NCBI RefSeq assembly: GCF_027942865.1
Contig: NC_134510.1
Coordinates: forward strand, 31,804,663 to 31,868,662
Source: Odontesthes bonariensis
Lineage: Eukaryota; Chordata; Actinopteri; Atheriniformes; Atherinopsidae
DNA: 64,000 nt
Direction: 5' to 3'
Shown here in pieces: positions 48,895 to 61,143 of this stretch; position 1 is the first letter of the stretch; every line of letters starts with the position of its first letter. The translations under genes were made by a program, and so were the position numbers. The notes under the pieces were generated by a model that did not search any database, was not told where the DNA came from, and saw only the letters and a program-made list of their open reading frames with translations.

Positions 48895-51800
48895 ATGACA
48901 CCCTTCAAAGTGAATTGTGCAGTGATTTTTTGGTTAATATCAAGCTGCTTCACCTGGTCTTCAGCTCTTTATACCCACAACAGAGCAGGTAATATTGCAA
49001 AACTAACTTTGGCAGAAAGCTGATATAATTTTCCTCTTAAATGTATATGCCAAGTCTGCCACTTGGCTAATTTCAGTAGCACAACTGTTAACAATATTCA
49101 GTTTTGACACAAACATCAAGAATGTAAGTCTTGACTTGACAACTCTAAAGTCGCCCAATTAAGGTCAGCCTTCATACAGAGATGTACAGAGGAAAAACAC
49201 TGTTTTAGAATCCTTGCTGAATGAGTAAAGACCACTTTTTTGTTCCAGACTTACTGCAGACCCATTTGATTGGTTAAGACTGTGGTGTCTGGTTGTGATG
49301 GGAACTCTATTTATTAAAGCAGTTTCTTAGATAATGACTGAATACATTGACTGATATGGAGCATCAACCAAATGATAAGAGATGCTAATTTATCTCATTA
49401 TCACAAGACCTTTTGCTTTCTAGATTTAAAAAAACCCAGAACATTATCAGGGCAAAAGGCACTCAGATCAATGCTCTTTATTCCTAGTGGAGAACTTGAA
49501 AATGTGTTTGACTCATATCTGATTTTTGTTTTCCCGGCTGGGGCCTTTCTGTGTGGAGTTTGCATGTTCTCCCCGTGTATGCGTGGGTTCTCTCCGGGTA
49601 CTCCGGCTTCCTGCCACCGGCCAAAAACATGCAGGTTAGGTTGATTGGTGACTCTAAATTGTCCTTAGGAGGAAATATGAGCATGCATGGTTGTTTGTCT
49701 CCGTGTGGCCCTGTGGTGGGCTGGCGACCTGTTCAGGGTGAACCCTGCCTCTTGCACAATGACAGCTGGGATAGGCTCCAGCCCCCCGATCCTAAATTGG
49801 ATAAGGCAGGTACAGAAAATGGATGGATGATTTTTGTTTTCAAAAATCGGATACCTGTCAGGACTTTTTGGGAGAACCTGCAATTAAATCTGAAATCAAA
49901 GCACAAATGTGTAGTCGTTTTTTTTCTGCCGTTAAGTTGATAAAAGATGATCATATCTTCTGATAGCAGGAAAAGCTAAGACAGTGACCACCTTCTTCTT
50001 CTCTGCTTCAGCAAAACGCTGCTTCAATAATACCTACTACAGCTGTCAACATGGTGTCAACAAGGTGTCAACATGATGTCAACATGCTGTCTTTGCATGC
50101 TATGTTAACTTCAGTAATATAAACGCTTTATATATTCCTCACAATTACAAAATAATAGACTATTTCTTATAGGAAAACAAGTTTTGATATCTTAACTTAT
50201 AGAGAGAATTAACTCATGGTCTAAAAAAATCTATTGCTACAGTATAGACAAAAGAGGAATTAAGAAGGCCACCTTTGCCAGAACTAATATCTAGTGATAT
50301 AGAGAATTAATAGGATTAAAACTGCTGAAAATATGCCAGACTTAAGTAACATAAAAAAGTGCTCTACAGAATAAGGTTTTACCTCAATAATTGAAAACCA
50401 AACATGAATGTAGACAACTGCTGCTACATTGCTGTTCATCATAGATGCTGATGGTTGCTAAAATTTTGTAGATCAAATACATAATGTGGACTGGTCTTGA
50501 TCAGGCTTGCCTATTTGAAATTATTAGAGAGACACTAACAGCTGCTGAATGCTGTTTCACCCACAGCACCTGCAATACCCAAGAAGCTGCAGTATCTTCT
50601 TGAGCCGCTTGTGTATGCAGAGGTCACTGGCCGAAGGGGAGACAACGTCACCTTGCCATGTATCCTCAGAACCAAACCTAACCATTACAAGATTAAATGG
50701 ACAAAGCTGGAGCATGAACACATCGGGCATGAGAACATCATCATGATATCAAATGCGAAAGATTTCAAGCCATACGGCCATCTTGGACAGCGGGCCTCTC
50801 TCCGGGGGGCTCACACCATGGACGCCTCCTTGCAAATAAGCCATCTTGAGCTGGAGGATGGCGGCACATATCGCTGTGAGCTGATAAATGGTATAGAGGA
50901 TGAGAATGTTGCCATCACTTTGAGGATTGAAGGTAATTAAAACAACTTCCAGTGTCTGTTTAAAACATTTTTTTTCTGGTGGACAGTATAAGTTTTGAAT
51001 CCATACCCCTTGCAAAGCAGCTAAAGCAAATGTTTTAAATCCGCCTACAGCTGCTGGTGAACATTGAAATGTTCTCACACCTACATAGAGGCATTCTTTT
51101 ATAGAGATCATGGAGAAACAAACACTGATATCAGTTCTGTTTCTAGGTGTGGTCTTCCCGTATCAGAGTAAAAACGGCCGGTACAAGTTCACATTCCATG
51201 AAGCCAAGGAGGCTTGTGCTGAGCAGGATGCTGCATTAGCCACTTACAGCCAGCTCTACAGAGGTACCACACGCCATCCACAGCATTTCTTACCAAACAA
51301 TAAATGGTGTTTATATTTATCAGCTATATCACTCAAGCCTTCTCTTCCTGCAGCCTGGACTGAGGGTCTGGACTGCTGTAATGCTGGCTGGATTCGTGAT
51401 GGAACTGTTCACTACCCAATCATTCATCCACGCCCTGTATGTGGGGGGGATCTGCTCCCAGGCATTCGCAGTTATGGCCCAAAAGATAAAAATCATGATC
51501 GGTTTGATGCTTTCTGCTTTACCTCCCAGATATCTGGTAAGCCAGGAGGAAAACTGATTTATATTTGGGCCGCTGAAGAGTTCATAAAGGGAAAATAATG
51601 ATAGTAAATCGATAAAGTGAATTAACAATTTCAGACTGACCTGTTGCTCCTGTATGAGAGTAAGGAGGTTGGCAGAGGACAGTTGTTAAGACGTGGAAAT
51701 AAATAAATTATGAAATGAGTTGAAAAATGAGGCTGAACTTTCAAAAGAAAAAAAGATTTCAAAAAGATAACATCAGCATATAAATGACTTTCTACATGTG

Positions 51801-52106
51801 TTTCTGTAAATCTTTCCTGCTGTCACAGGCTCTGTCTTCTACATATCGGGGTCTTTCTCCTTTGATCAGGCAGTGCACGCTTGCAAACGTCAGGGATCTG
51901 ACATGGCACTGGTCGGGCAGCTTTATGCCGCTTGGCGTTTTCAAAATTATGACCAGTGTGATGGTGGTTGGCTGAAAGACGGCAGTGTGCGGTTTCCCAT
52001 CAGCAACCCCAGGAGGCGCTGTGGAGGCATCCCGGAGGCAGGTGTGCGCTCATTTGGATTCCCCAACAAGACGACACATCTTTATGGAGCCTATTGCTAT
52101 AGGTAG
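48895..52106 (+). CDS. hapln3: Hyaluronan and proteoglycan link protein 3 (complete, 5 coding exons)
   Basis: A secreted matrix protein that binds hyaluronan and a lectican G1 domain, locking the complex together. Coding exons: 48895-48988, 50567-50932, 51147-51263, 51354-51536, 51829-52106, all GT-AG, joining to 1,038 bp (345 aa). Domains in order: signal peptide (about residues 1-24); V-type Ig domain (about 40-153, Cys63 and Cys135, sequon at Asn58); Link module 1 (about 155-253); Link module 2 (about 254-345), which contains the family pattern CDGGW...DGSVRFPI and ends CYR. The first link module is split over two exons. The start codon lies in an exon that begins at 48884 after TTGCAG, so at least one 5' UTR exon lies upstream. 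Position 200 is Cys where link proteins normally have Trp before CNAGW. Assignment to HAPLN3 rather than HAPLN1, 2 or 4 rests on the adjacent acan gene. Confidence 0.93.
49532..49831 (+). mobile_element. Fish retroposon tail ending in GGATGGATGA
   Basis: Runs from GGCCTTTCTGTGTGGAGTTTG through TCTCCGGGTACTCC, CCAAAAACATGCA and GATAGGCTCCAGCC to AAAATGGATGGATGA. This is a well-known dispersed fish repeat with an ATGG-type tail, in plus orientation inside hapln3 intron 1. The open frames across it are not genes. Confidence 0.75.
50046..50092 (+). repeat. Small minisatellite, GTCAACATG-type unit
   Basis: About four imperfect copies of an 11-13 base unit (GTCAACATGGT, GTCAACAAGGT, GTCAACATGAT, GTCAACATGCT) inside hapln3 intron 1. 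Confidence 0.8.
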
Positions 52107-52137
52107 CTGAGAGGTTTTGTTTTTTTAAAACAACAAC

Positions 52138-52143
52138 AATAAA
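52138..52143 (+). promoter_or_regulatory. hapln3: hapln3 proximal polyadenylation signal candidate
   Basis: AATAAA 32 bases after the hapln3 stop codon. It would give a very short 3' UTR. A second candidate lies 700 bases further on. Confidence 0.4.
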
Positions 52144-52845
52144 AAACTGATCAGTGTATAAAAAGAACAGTTTATCTAAGTACCAAAACCTGACACACCG
52201 AGAAAGATCAAGCAGTATGTGCAAGTATATCCTGCATACGTTGTCCGAAAGAAAAAAAACCTTTAAACTCTTGAGCTACAGAAACTTAATGAAAGCTGAA
52301 TTATGAAATTTAATCTTTGGACAAACATTGAAGCTGTCAAATAACTACAGTGGCCTGTTGGTGATGAATTTCCATGTTACTTGGTGGATGGAGAAAATAA
52401 GATCAGTTCAATTTTGCAGCTAGAAAGAGCAGTATTTATAAACTGTTGTGCTGTTAAGTATGGAAAACTGACAGAAAAAGGATGTATCATTTTTCAGGCT
52501 CCATAGGTTACCAGCCAAACATTCAGTTGCATCAGATTTTCACACAGTCAGAAACACTCGTAAAAACAAGAATCATTTGGAAAAGAATTGTTTGTTTGCT
52601 TGGATAGAAACTTTACTGGAACGGTCTTAGATGACACAAGCTGTTGGGATCAATGATATTTGAACATGATACACAAGCACAATCATCTTCCAGTTAACTT
52701 AGCTTCTTGACAGATTTGTAAATCTACCAGTGTCCATTAACACGGCTGTGACCCGCTTGCTGCAAGCTCATTCAAAACAGCTCAAACTTACATTACAGGT
52801 AAAGTCATTTATTTGTGTATTAATGGCATGTACTTAAATGTAGTC

Positions 52846-52851
52846 AATAAA
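52846..52851 (+). promoter_or_regulatory. hapln3: hapln3 distal polyadenylation signal candidate
   Basis: AATAAA followed by a T/GT-rich stretch, about 740 bases past the stop. It is the more plausible end of the hapln3 transcript by context. The proximal signal may be an alternative. Confidence 0.45.
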
Positions 52852-55800
52852 GATTTGTTCAGATACCAATTTCTTATTTGTCAATAATTATTTACCTATA
52901 AAGTTATGAGGGAAAGCTTGGGGGCAGTTTTGGTACATTTCTGGTGAGTTTTTGGCTCCAGCAGAGCTGCTCTTTTCCACAGATTCTGCAAATAACTTTA
53001 ATGGGAAGAAGTTCTGCCAACGGCTGGAGAGTTTCCAGTTTGATTGGCTCGGGGTCGCATCATTAAAGCAATTTATAGATGATGTGATCCTATAAACCTT
53101 GTCAAGTGCAGACTTCCAGCGTGTGCTGATGGTTTACAGCCAAGTGTGAAGTACCCAGGATGAGAATGAGCCACAAGTCTGAGACCTTTGCCTTCTGTTG
53201 GAAAACGGTGAATTGCCCTCTCGAGTTTGGCTGTGAGTTGCTGCATCAAATGGAGAAGTTTAAATACATCCGGTTATGTTCACTTATAAGACAGACAAGA
53301 AACTGTCAGGCAGGTTTTGGTGTGTTATCAATCTGTTGTTTGAAGAAAGACCTTAGCCAAAAGACAAAACTGTTGATTTACATAATCTGGAACACCTCCC
53401 TGAGAAGGTGTTCTACGTGACTCTGTGAAACATCTAGTCGTAGGAGGTGTTTAACTATGTAAAACAACATGTCCACTGATAAAACCAAGACGTCTGCTTA
53501 AACTGTATAATAATGACGGCAATCACAACTGAATTCTTCCAGGATAATTTTAATGCGTGTTTTTTTTTACACAGTTATATCAACAGACACTTATCCAGAC
53601 TACAAATTTACATTTTCCCTTTATCATTTGATCCATTTGTATGGGTTCATTAGATGAACAATTAAAATAACCTGAATAATCATTTTTGTACCTATTACAT
53701 TACTCCGTGAAAATAATTAGATAGTCAATGGTTGCATTAGTTGAATCTTCAGAATATTTGTTTTCAAAGAAGAAAAACTGTCATATTAGTCAGTACACTG
53801 TCATCTAGCCAAAAAAAAAAAGTCTATTATCATTATACTGTTTGTTAATACATTTGTGGCCAAACAAAGATACCGTGAAGCTGATTTTAGCAACATAGAG
53901 TACGAAGTTTGAGGGACACCTGAATTAAAAGCACCAGAGAAAAGGCAGAATCACTGATCTGCGAAGTGTTACATGAGGTGGTTTAGCTCTGACTGGATTT
54001 TGTGATATTTATTCATTTCACAACGTAAGATGGGGCACCCATTTTCTTTTCAACAACAAAGAACAGCAGAGATCTGCTGACATGAAAAGTGCATTTAAAA
54101 TATAGAAATGTATTCAACAATGCAGTCTCAACACGGCAGAATGGCAGTCAAAAGAAATGATTTGCATTGACATAGCTGGAGCTTAGTTAAGTTGGCAAAA
54201 TGGACTTCATGTGTGATCACTTTCTGGAGAATCCAGCAGAGTGGTGTCAAATGAAAGTGCATTAAAAGGTTTCCGGTACAGGAAAAACATGTCAGTATCA
54301 CCAAACACAAAACAAACTGTATTCAAAGGGATATGTTAGTCAGATAATGGAATCAAAATCAACTGTTAACTGTCCTTTTAAAGTTCTTTAGAAAAGCCTG
54401 TGTTACAAGTTGGCGGGTCTGCCTGATCCTGCTATGTCGAGCTTCCATATAAAATCAAGGAGAGTTGAGTCATTCTTTTGAAAAGAAGAAAGCAGACACA
54501 ATACAGAATTCCTGCAGAAGACTGAAGGAACCACTACTGTATAATGGAGAAGAAGTGGGTCATATCACACGAATGTTTGGGTAGCCAACTCGGCTGCATT
54601 ACCCACTTGAAATTGTAATGCAGCAGATGCTCCAAAAGTCAGATTTACTCACCATTATCTGGCTAAATAACAGCTATGGCACGTCCCTTAAAGTCCTCCT
54701 CTTGTACAGGTTGTGTCTTATGTTGTATTTTGTAACTGAAACACTGAAGAACTAATTCACAGTTCAGTGTATTAATGTCAATAATGGAAGATCAATATAT
54801 CAAAAATAATTTTGTCTGAAAAATCCAAAACATAACTTACCTAAACTAAAGCACCTGCAAAAGCCTGCTTTAGTTGATATAAGTTAATATAACGTGTCCA
54901 GGAAAACAATTATGATTGTGCTTTTAAATGCTTTTACAACTGGAGTTGATTTGCATGTTCAGTCCGCACCCTCTGCTGCAGTGTTGTACCATTATAACTT
55001 TAGAACAGACCAGTGACATTTTTCATTTCTACAAGAGCTTGTGCATTTCTTTTACTTTCTTTGCACTTATTAGATAACTGCATGTTATCTAACAGTTAAC
55101 ATATAGCAAAAGTAAGTCTTGAAAAATGTGAAACCTGTGGAATACAGTTTTCAACACTAATAGAACTCCTATGAAGATAAAACCAAGGAATATTTCAGTT
55201 TTAGTGAAAGTCAGACCAGCTGATTCTGAAAATGAGTTGGATGAGTGTTTGAATAAATTTAAAAAATAAAAAAAGGATACAGCAAAATGTGATTATGGTC
55301 TGGGTTTTTTTAATCAAATGTTAAAATGCAGTGATTGGCAGATTTATGAATTTAACATTGCTATATAATGGCCTTATTTCAATATATACTGTTCTAAGAA
55401 CACCTAAAACAACTAGATTCAGCTACATAATCACATATCATGTTAAGCAGTATTGGTATTATTTTATCGTTGCAATGACTGACCTTCATATGTGCATTTG
55501 TCTTTCTTCATTTATTAACCTCGTCGCATCATGTAGTTTCCTATCATCTACTTGGTTTACATGATAGTCGAATTTGGTGTGCTTCCAATAATACAGACTC
55601 TAAAATGTACATTTATATGGGCAACTTGAATATCTGAATGAAGACTGAATTTATCTCCCAGAAAAAATAGGCCCACACAGGCATGAGATTTTTCTACAAA
55701 AGTTATCCTTTAGTATGATAGTTAAAAAACAAGGAATGCTGCATTGGAAACTTTTTTCTAATCCAAAAAGTTGGCTGTCAAAACAAAACCACTGTTTAGC

Positions 55801-56169
55801 GTTTTGAACAGTGGGCAAGATCCTATCTTTTGATAAAAATGTGACTTTTTCATAGGAAAGCTTTGGTTGTTTTCAGAGATATAGTTTAACCAGCTATCAG
55901 GATAAGAGTGTTTTATATTTGAAATGGTCAAATGGACAGACTCTTCTAAAGCAAGAGTTTTTCACAAACTTCAGACTCTGCAATACTGGAAGACACATAT
56001 TTGGATAACAGCACTTAGAAACTGTCCAGGATTTATGGAAATGTGGTTTTGAGATGAGTTTTAAATCCAAATCGTTTTAAAAGTTTAACATAATACAGAA
56101 ATTGGATGGAACAGTCCTTTGTAACATAGGAAAAATTGGAAAACAGAAGAAGGAATGCCACTTTTTGCT
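52852..56169. other. hapln3-acan convergent intergenic / 3' UTR region
   Basis: 3.3 kb between the two stop codons' downstream regions; part is probably the acan 3' UTR on the minus strand. AT-rich with no coding exon. A 10-bp perfect hairpin GCTGCATTAC/GTAATGCAGC with a 12-base loop sits at 54593-54624. AATAAA on the minus strand near 55507 is one possible acan poly(A) signal. Confidence 0.5.
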
Positions 56170-57641
56170 TTAAATATTCCACTTAATGTCCCAAAACAGT
56201 GGGACTGCTTTCTCTGTGGCTTCACCCATGACCTCCTCGTGCCGGTCAGGCTGTGAGGTAACCGAGTCGTCTTCTACTGAATGCGCTAAAGGTGGAAGAA
56301 AACCGATAGAAATCATAATCAGCCAGGTCTCGTGAAATTCTGTAAAAATAAGCACACTATTCTAAAGCATTGCTCTGCTGGTTTAAAAGCCTATCAGACT
56401 AAAGATTAAGAGAAGAGACATCTGACAACTGAGATATTGTTGCTTTTTCAAACTTGATCTTCAACCCAAAAACCAATACCACGATATTTCTCTCACTACA
56501 TGTTTCAAATTATAGTCGGAGGCTCCTTCCCAACATCCAGAGCCACATTTAGACATCCATTAGCTACATTTCACAGTTTATCTTCAATATGCTCTGGGTA
56601 AAAGAAGATACAGTAGATAAATGATCTGACATTTTGTCCCCACCTCAAAATCTCTGATTTTTCTGTCCATCTCAATTTTCTAATTTCAGTCTCCGTGTCT
56701 CCTCTCTCATCCCTGCCTCTGACCTAAAAATCATTCACGGCAAAATATTTTGAATCATGTCTCCATCAATAAAATACACCTGAAGGAGAGAGGAGGCTTG
56801 CTAGGAGAGCTATTATATGACCTTTGGCATAAAGTATTTGAGAAACTATTTAATCGTTCAGGTTGCTTTAACTTTCTGTGAGCCTGTGATTGCTGAATGG
56901 ATGGATCTGAATGGATAATAAAGTCCACAACATGTGATGTACTCACTTGACATGCAGGTAATCAGAGGCTCTTCCCACTGGCCAGCAGGCAGGCATTTGA
57001 TTACAGGATTGAGTCTCTGAATAAAACCCTCCTCACAGTAGTATCGCACCTTGCTGTTGGTCTCGTAACGCAACGACTTCTTTCCGTAGATCTTAGCAAA
57101 GGGAACCTGAGGTGGCTCTCCACAGGAGGCTGTTGGAAACAACTTTGCTTCTTACATCAAGTGTAATGATTAAACAAAATAAATCATACAAAAAGTTTCA
57201 AACTTGCAAAAGAGGGTGTTAGAAAACTTAAAGTAATTAGCACTCACAGACACCCTTTTTGCATGTGTATGACAGGTGGTAGTTGCATGGCACATCGCTC
57301 CAGCGGCCGCCGTCATGCCACACCATCACCACACAGTCCTCACCAGACAGGAAGTAGCTGTCAGGCTGGGCTTTGTTCCAGTTCACATAGAGCTGACAGA
57401 CGGGTAAGCAGGTTAAAACATACACAAGAAGGAACAGGGGGAATTAATGCAGCTTTTTGATGTCATAATAACCTGATTTCAGACAAAAAGGATGTGAAAA
57501 TTAAGAACATTTAAAGGTAAAACTGGAAACAGTTGAAAGAGTCGAAGTGTCTGCTCACCAGAGGGTTCCCATCTGACCAGTGGAAGTCTCCCTCAATGGT
57601 TCTGTCATTTAGTCCAATCCACTGATATTCCTTGTATTTGT
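56170..57641 (-). CDS. acan: Aggrecan core protein, 3' end (lectin, sushi and tail exons)
   Basis: Partial gene: the last four coding exons of a lectican, at 57641-57559 (83 bp), 57392-57248 (145 bp), 57129-56947 (183 bp) and 56285-56170 (116 bp, stop TAA). The first three lengths are those typical of lectican C-type lectin and sushi exons. The lectin part shows [13 protein letters not shown], the QPD sugar/calcium motif, GEDCVVM and the closing VPCNY...CKKG. The sushi domain begins CGEPP and ends WEEPLITC, closest to aggrecan among lecticans. The tail is a 37-residue teleost-type sequence ending WNI. Aggrecan is the large chondroitin-sulphate proteoglycan of cartilage; its G3 region binds tenascins and fibulins. 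The first lectin exon and everything upstream lie beyond the right edge. Tail-to-tail placement with hapln3 supports acan over versican, brevican or neurocan. Confidence 0.92.
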
Positions 57642-58538
57642 CTAAATGAAATATCAAAATATGTATTATGGGTAAATGTAATATGTATGGCGGTAAGAAA
57701 TTATAACACAGTCATGTGAAACTCCCTTCTGTGGCACCTTTGTAGATCAGATGTCACAAAATACTTCATGACAAGATACTTAAAATAGAAATGAACAAGA
57801 AAAATTAATCAGTTTCACAAAATAACATATGACAAGTACGTTTATTCATGTTTTCAAAAACGAAGCTGTGTCAGAAAAATGGCAAAGAACTTGTGAGATC
57901 AGTGGCAGCGGTTAGATAACTTGATGCCAACTGTTAACCATACAATTATTCATATTTAAGCATAATGATGTGTTGTTTATTTTATCCCCCCACCGTAACC
58001 AGCTGGACTGGCAGTGAAACCAAAAATAAATACAATTCTAAAAGGTCCTTGAACAGCACAGGGTTGGATTTCACTCAAACACTGTCGTCTGGTCAGCAGT
58101 GTAACAGCACCTATGTGTGGAGATGTTATGAACAGGCACAGTGCCTGTTGAATATCTAAAACAGCCTACAGTATAACACATATGTGAGAATATAAAGTAT
58201 ATATAAGTTTATATTTTAAACAAATACTGTACACGAATAAAGAATAGCAATGCCTTTAAGCTGCATACAACTATAATATTTGTTCAAACTACAAGGCACA
58301 TATTGAATGTCTGCAAACTGGTCATGACTGCAAAAGTGGGAGTGTAAAGAGTTAACATCCATACATGTTAAGTCAACAAACAGTTCTCCAGTCTAGGAGC
58401 AATGACTCCAAAATATCTTTAGTGTTGAATCAGCCATCTGTTGATTTTTCCATCAATGTTTACATTCCCTTGAGTCCTGTCCCTATCTCTTATCAATCTG
58501 GAACACAGCTCTATGATGCTATTTTTCATTGAGGTCTA

Positions 58539-58785
58539 AGTAAATGGTAAATGGACTGTACTTGTATAGCGCTTTTCTAGTCTTAACTGACCACTCAAAG
58601 CGCTTCTAACACTACATGCCACATTCACCCATTCGCACACACTCATACAGCACGTCTACATCTATACACACTACGTGCTTTATAATCATTCACACAACCA
58701 TTCATACACCGACGGATTTATCGGTAGGCAACGTGGGGTTCAGTGTCTTGCCCAAGGACACTTCGACATGTAGCCCATCTAAGGA
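58539..58785 (+). mobile_element. SINE-like fish interspersed repeat
   Basis: A block from AAATGGTAAATGGACTGTAC to CCCAAGGACACTTCGACATG. It matches from memory a very common fish repeat with GTATAGCGCTTTTCTAGTC and ACCACTCAAAGCGC. No RNA polymerase III box is clear, so the exact class is uncertain. Confidence 0.65.
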
Positions 58786-58935
58786 GAAATGTTTTATCAT
58801 TTTTTTATTTAAATTGTTTTGCAATTTAAAACATGCTTTCCCTTAATCAAGACACGATTAAATAAAACTGTATAATCATCTCCAATTCAGAATTAAATAC
58901 TAAGGGTTTATGCTCAACTAACACTTTACAACTGA

Positions 58936-59664
58936 CTAAATTTCCTTCAGTTAAATCAAGAAAAAACTGAGGTCATTGTGTTTGGCAACAAAGAGAAGAG
59001 GTTTGCTGTCAGTAAACATCTTGAGTCACTGTCTCTAGAAACTAAACACCAAGTCCGGAACCTCGGCATGCTGATAGACTCAGACCTGACCTTCAACAAT
59101 CATATCAAATCAGTCACCAAATCAGCCTTTTATCAACTTAAGAACATATCCAGAATTAAGGGTTTCATGTCCCAAACTGATCAGGAGAAGCTGATTCATG
59201 CTTTCATCTCCAACAGACTTGACTACTGTAATGGTCTTCTGACTGGACTCCCCCAAAAGAGTCTCAAACAGCTGCAGCTCATTCAGAACGCTGCAGCCCG
59301 AGTTTTAACCAGAACAAAGAGATCAGATCACATCACCCCAGTTCTCAAGTCTTTACATCGGCTCCCGGTCAGATACAGAATAGATTTTAAAGTTCTGCTA
59401 CTCGTCTACAAATCACAGAATGGTTTAGGTCCAGAATACATGACTGACATGCTAGCAGAGTATAAACCCAGCAGAGCTCTGAGATCTGCTGACTCAGGTC
59501 AGATAGTGGAGCCCAGAGTTCAAACTAGACACGGTGAAGCAGCTTTTAGCTGTTATGGTGCACACAACTGGAACAAACTACCAGCAGAACTGAAATCAGC
59601 CACAACTGTAAGCACTTTTAAATCCAGGTTAAAAACATTTCTCTTTCGGTGTGCTTATCGTTGA
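58936..59664 (+). pseudogene. L2-clade LINE, 5'-truncated reverse transcriptase C-terminus
   Basis: An open 240-codon frame covering the end of RT and the region after it: NFLQLNQEKTEVIVFG, then VRNLGMLIDSDLTFNNHIK, SNRLDYCNGLL, LQLIQNAAARVLT, SLHRLPVRYRIDFK and WNKLPAELK. Nothing upstream of 58936 continues the frame, so the copy is 5'-truncated, the usual outcome of LINE insertion. The frame is still open, suggesting moderate age. It lies antisense to acan. Confidence 0.9.
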
Positions 59665-59858
59665 GTTTATATTTTTCTTTTTCCCCTCTTCTTTGATTGC
59701 TTTAATTTTTATTCTATTTTTGTTTTCTCTTTAAATTGCTTGTTTTTATGCTGCTTTATGCTGTTCTTTTAAATGCCTTGTCTTTATGTAAAGCACATTG
59801 AGTTGCCTGTGGTATGAAATGCGCTATATAAATAAAGATGCCTTGCCTTGCCTTGCCT
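59665..59858 (+). mobile_element. L2 LINE 3' UTR and CCTTG-repeat tail
   Basis: The A/T-rich 3' UTR follows the LINE stop. It ends in a short structured block (AAAGCACATTGAG...GCGCTATATAAATAAAG) and then CCTTG repeated about 3.5 times at 59841-59858, the 3' microsatellite tail expected of L2-type elements. Confidence 0.85.
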
Positions 59859-60037
59859 ACATTCAGCTTAAGAGTTGGTGGCCAGTCAAAAAATTATCCT
59901 TACATTTAAAACTGGAAGATTAAAAAGTTATGTATGAATAATGTCCAATTTCAAAAAGACATGGAGAAAATGTGTACAGTTCACAATAAAAACTGAGATC
60001 AGATGTCCTTTTCAAGGCAACAACCAGTGTTCGAATT

Positions 60038-60068
60038 ACGGGGGGTACAGGGGGGGGTTGACCCCCCT
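60038..60068. repeat. G/C-run hairpin
   Basis: TACGGGGGGTACAGGGGGGG followed by TTGACCCCCCTG; the G and C runs can pair. It lies between the L2 LINE tail and the BEL LTR. Possibly the edge of another decayed repeat; not identified. Confidence 0.5.
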
Positions 60069-60411
60069 GATTGAGACTTGAACAACAAATACACAATGCA
60101 TGATATATTCATAAACTTTTACAATATACAACAAAGTTTTTTAAATTCATACAAAGTTGTAGGTATTTTTCTGTTAAGACGTCTCATTCAGAGCTGCTCA
60201 TGTTTTACTCTGATCATCAGTTAATATGATCCATGGCAACTCCCTACAGGGTGAAAAAGGAACCGGAGGAATGTCAGATAATTATCTCATCACCCTGCTG
60301 CCAGACAAAATAGTGACTTCAAGACCGTGACACAGAGATTCAGAGAGATGGAACACTTCAAAACGTCTATGTCGTGTTTGAACATATTTCACCCCTCTAC
60401 ATCGTAAGGAA

Positions 60412-61068
60412 TGTTAGGGGGGAATGGTGGGCTGAGATTTTTTTTTAAACCTTTTTTCTTTTGGAGCCTGCAATGCTTATCTGGGGAATAGCAAACAAAG
60501 TCTTTCATTGGATAGAAACAACTAAACTAAGTGTTCTGACTCCTGTCAGTGACTGGGAAAGTTAAGTTTCCCCCTGGTGGTGATTTTCGGTTATTGCTGC
60601 ATTGATTACCGGCTGCTTCCAGTGTTCATGCATAAGCTACAAGTGCTCCACCACAGAGAGTTGGTTGTCTGAGCCTTGGAGTGGAACCAACAGTGAGTAT
60701 TGATGCACTTGGTGTATTTTAGTTGTTTCATGACACTGTGTTGTTCAAGGTTATGTTTAGGCATTTATTTACGTTACGAAAACCGTGCTAACTATGCTAA
60801 TGCTAATCGCGAAGCATTTCGTTAGCAAGAAGCTAGTTAAGCTGTTATGGCTAATTTAGTTGAGTGTATTTCATGTTATGATTACTTTCCTGTGTGTGCA
60901 TTCAGGTGATAATAGTATGTTAGACATATTTCATTTATCTATACTGTAACATGTTGTGTATTTCTTGTGTTGCAGTTTTACAAATAAAAATATAACAGAA
61001 GATTCAGTAAAGCAACCTCAGTTAAACTACTGGTCTCTCATTTTGTTCGCTATCTGTCAGCCAGGACA
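60412..61068 (+). mobile_element. Candidate 5' LTR of the BEL/Pao element
   Basis: About 657 bases upstream of gag running from TGTTAGGGGGG to CAGGACA. It contains AATAAA at about 60983 and leaves a 75-base leader before the gag ATG. It begins TG and ends CA, as LTRs do. The five bases before it are AGGAA, a possible target-site duplication. The right border is the least certain, because the primer binding site was not recognised and the 3' LTR is outside the window. A GTGAGT near 60691 and a TTGCAG near 60974 could also act as splice sites in the leader. Confidence 0.5.
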
Positions 61069-61143
61069 GAATAGTAAAATGTTGACCACTCAGCGGGGAA
61101 AGGCAACTGAACAGCTGTGAACAGCACGCAGAAGCATAGCAAG

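Larger units (their letters stand above)
48989..50566 (+). other. hapln3 intron 1 with retroposon
   Basis: The intron between the signal-peptide exon and the Ig exon. It contains a fish retroposon tail (about 49532-49831) and a small GTCAACATG minisatellite (about 50046-50092). No other exon was seen. Confidence 0.75.

Noticed and set aside
49372..49940. Several 60-130 codon frames in hapln3 intron 1
   Set aside because: They lie across a dispersed fish retroposon tail and are not conserved coding sequence.
57650..58530. Search for the first lectin exon of acan
   Set aside because: No sequence resembling the cysteine-rich first lectin exon, with splice sites in the right phase, was found on the minus strand. 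It must lie beyond the window.
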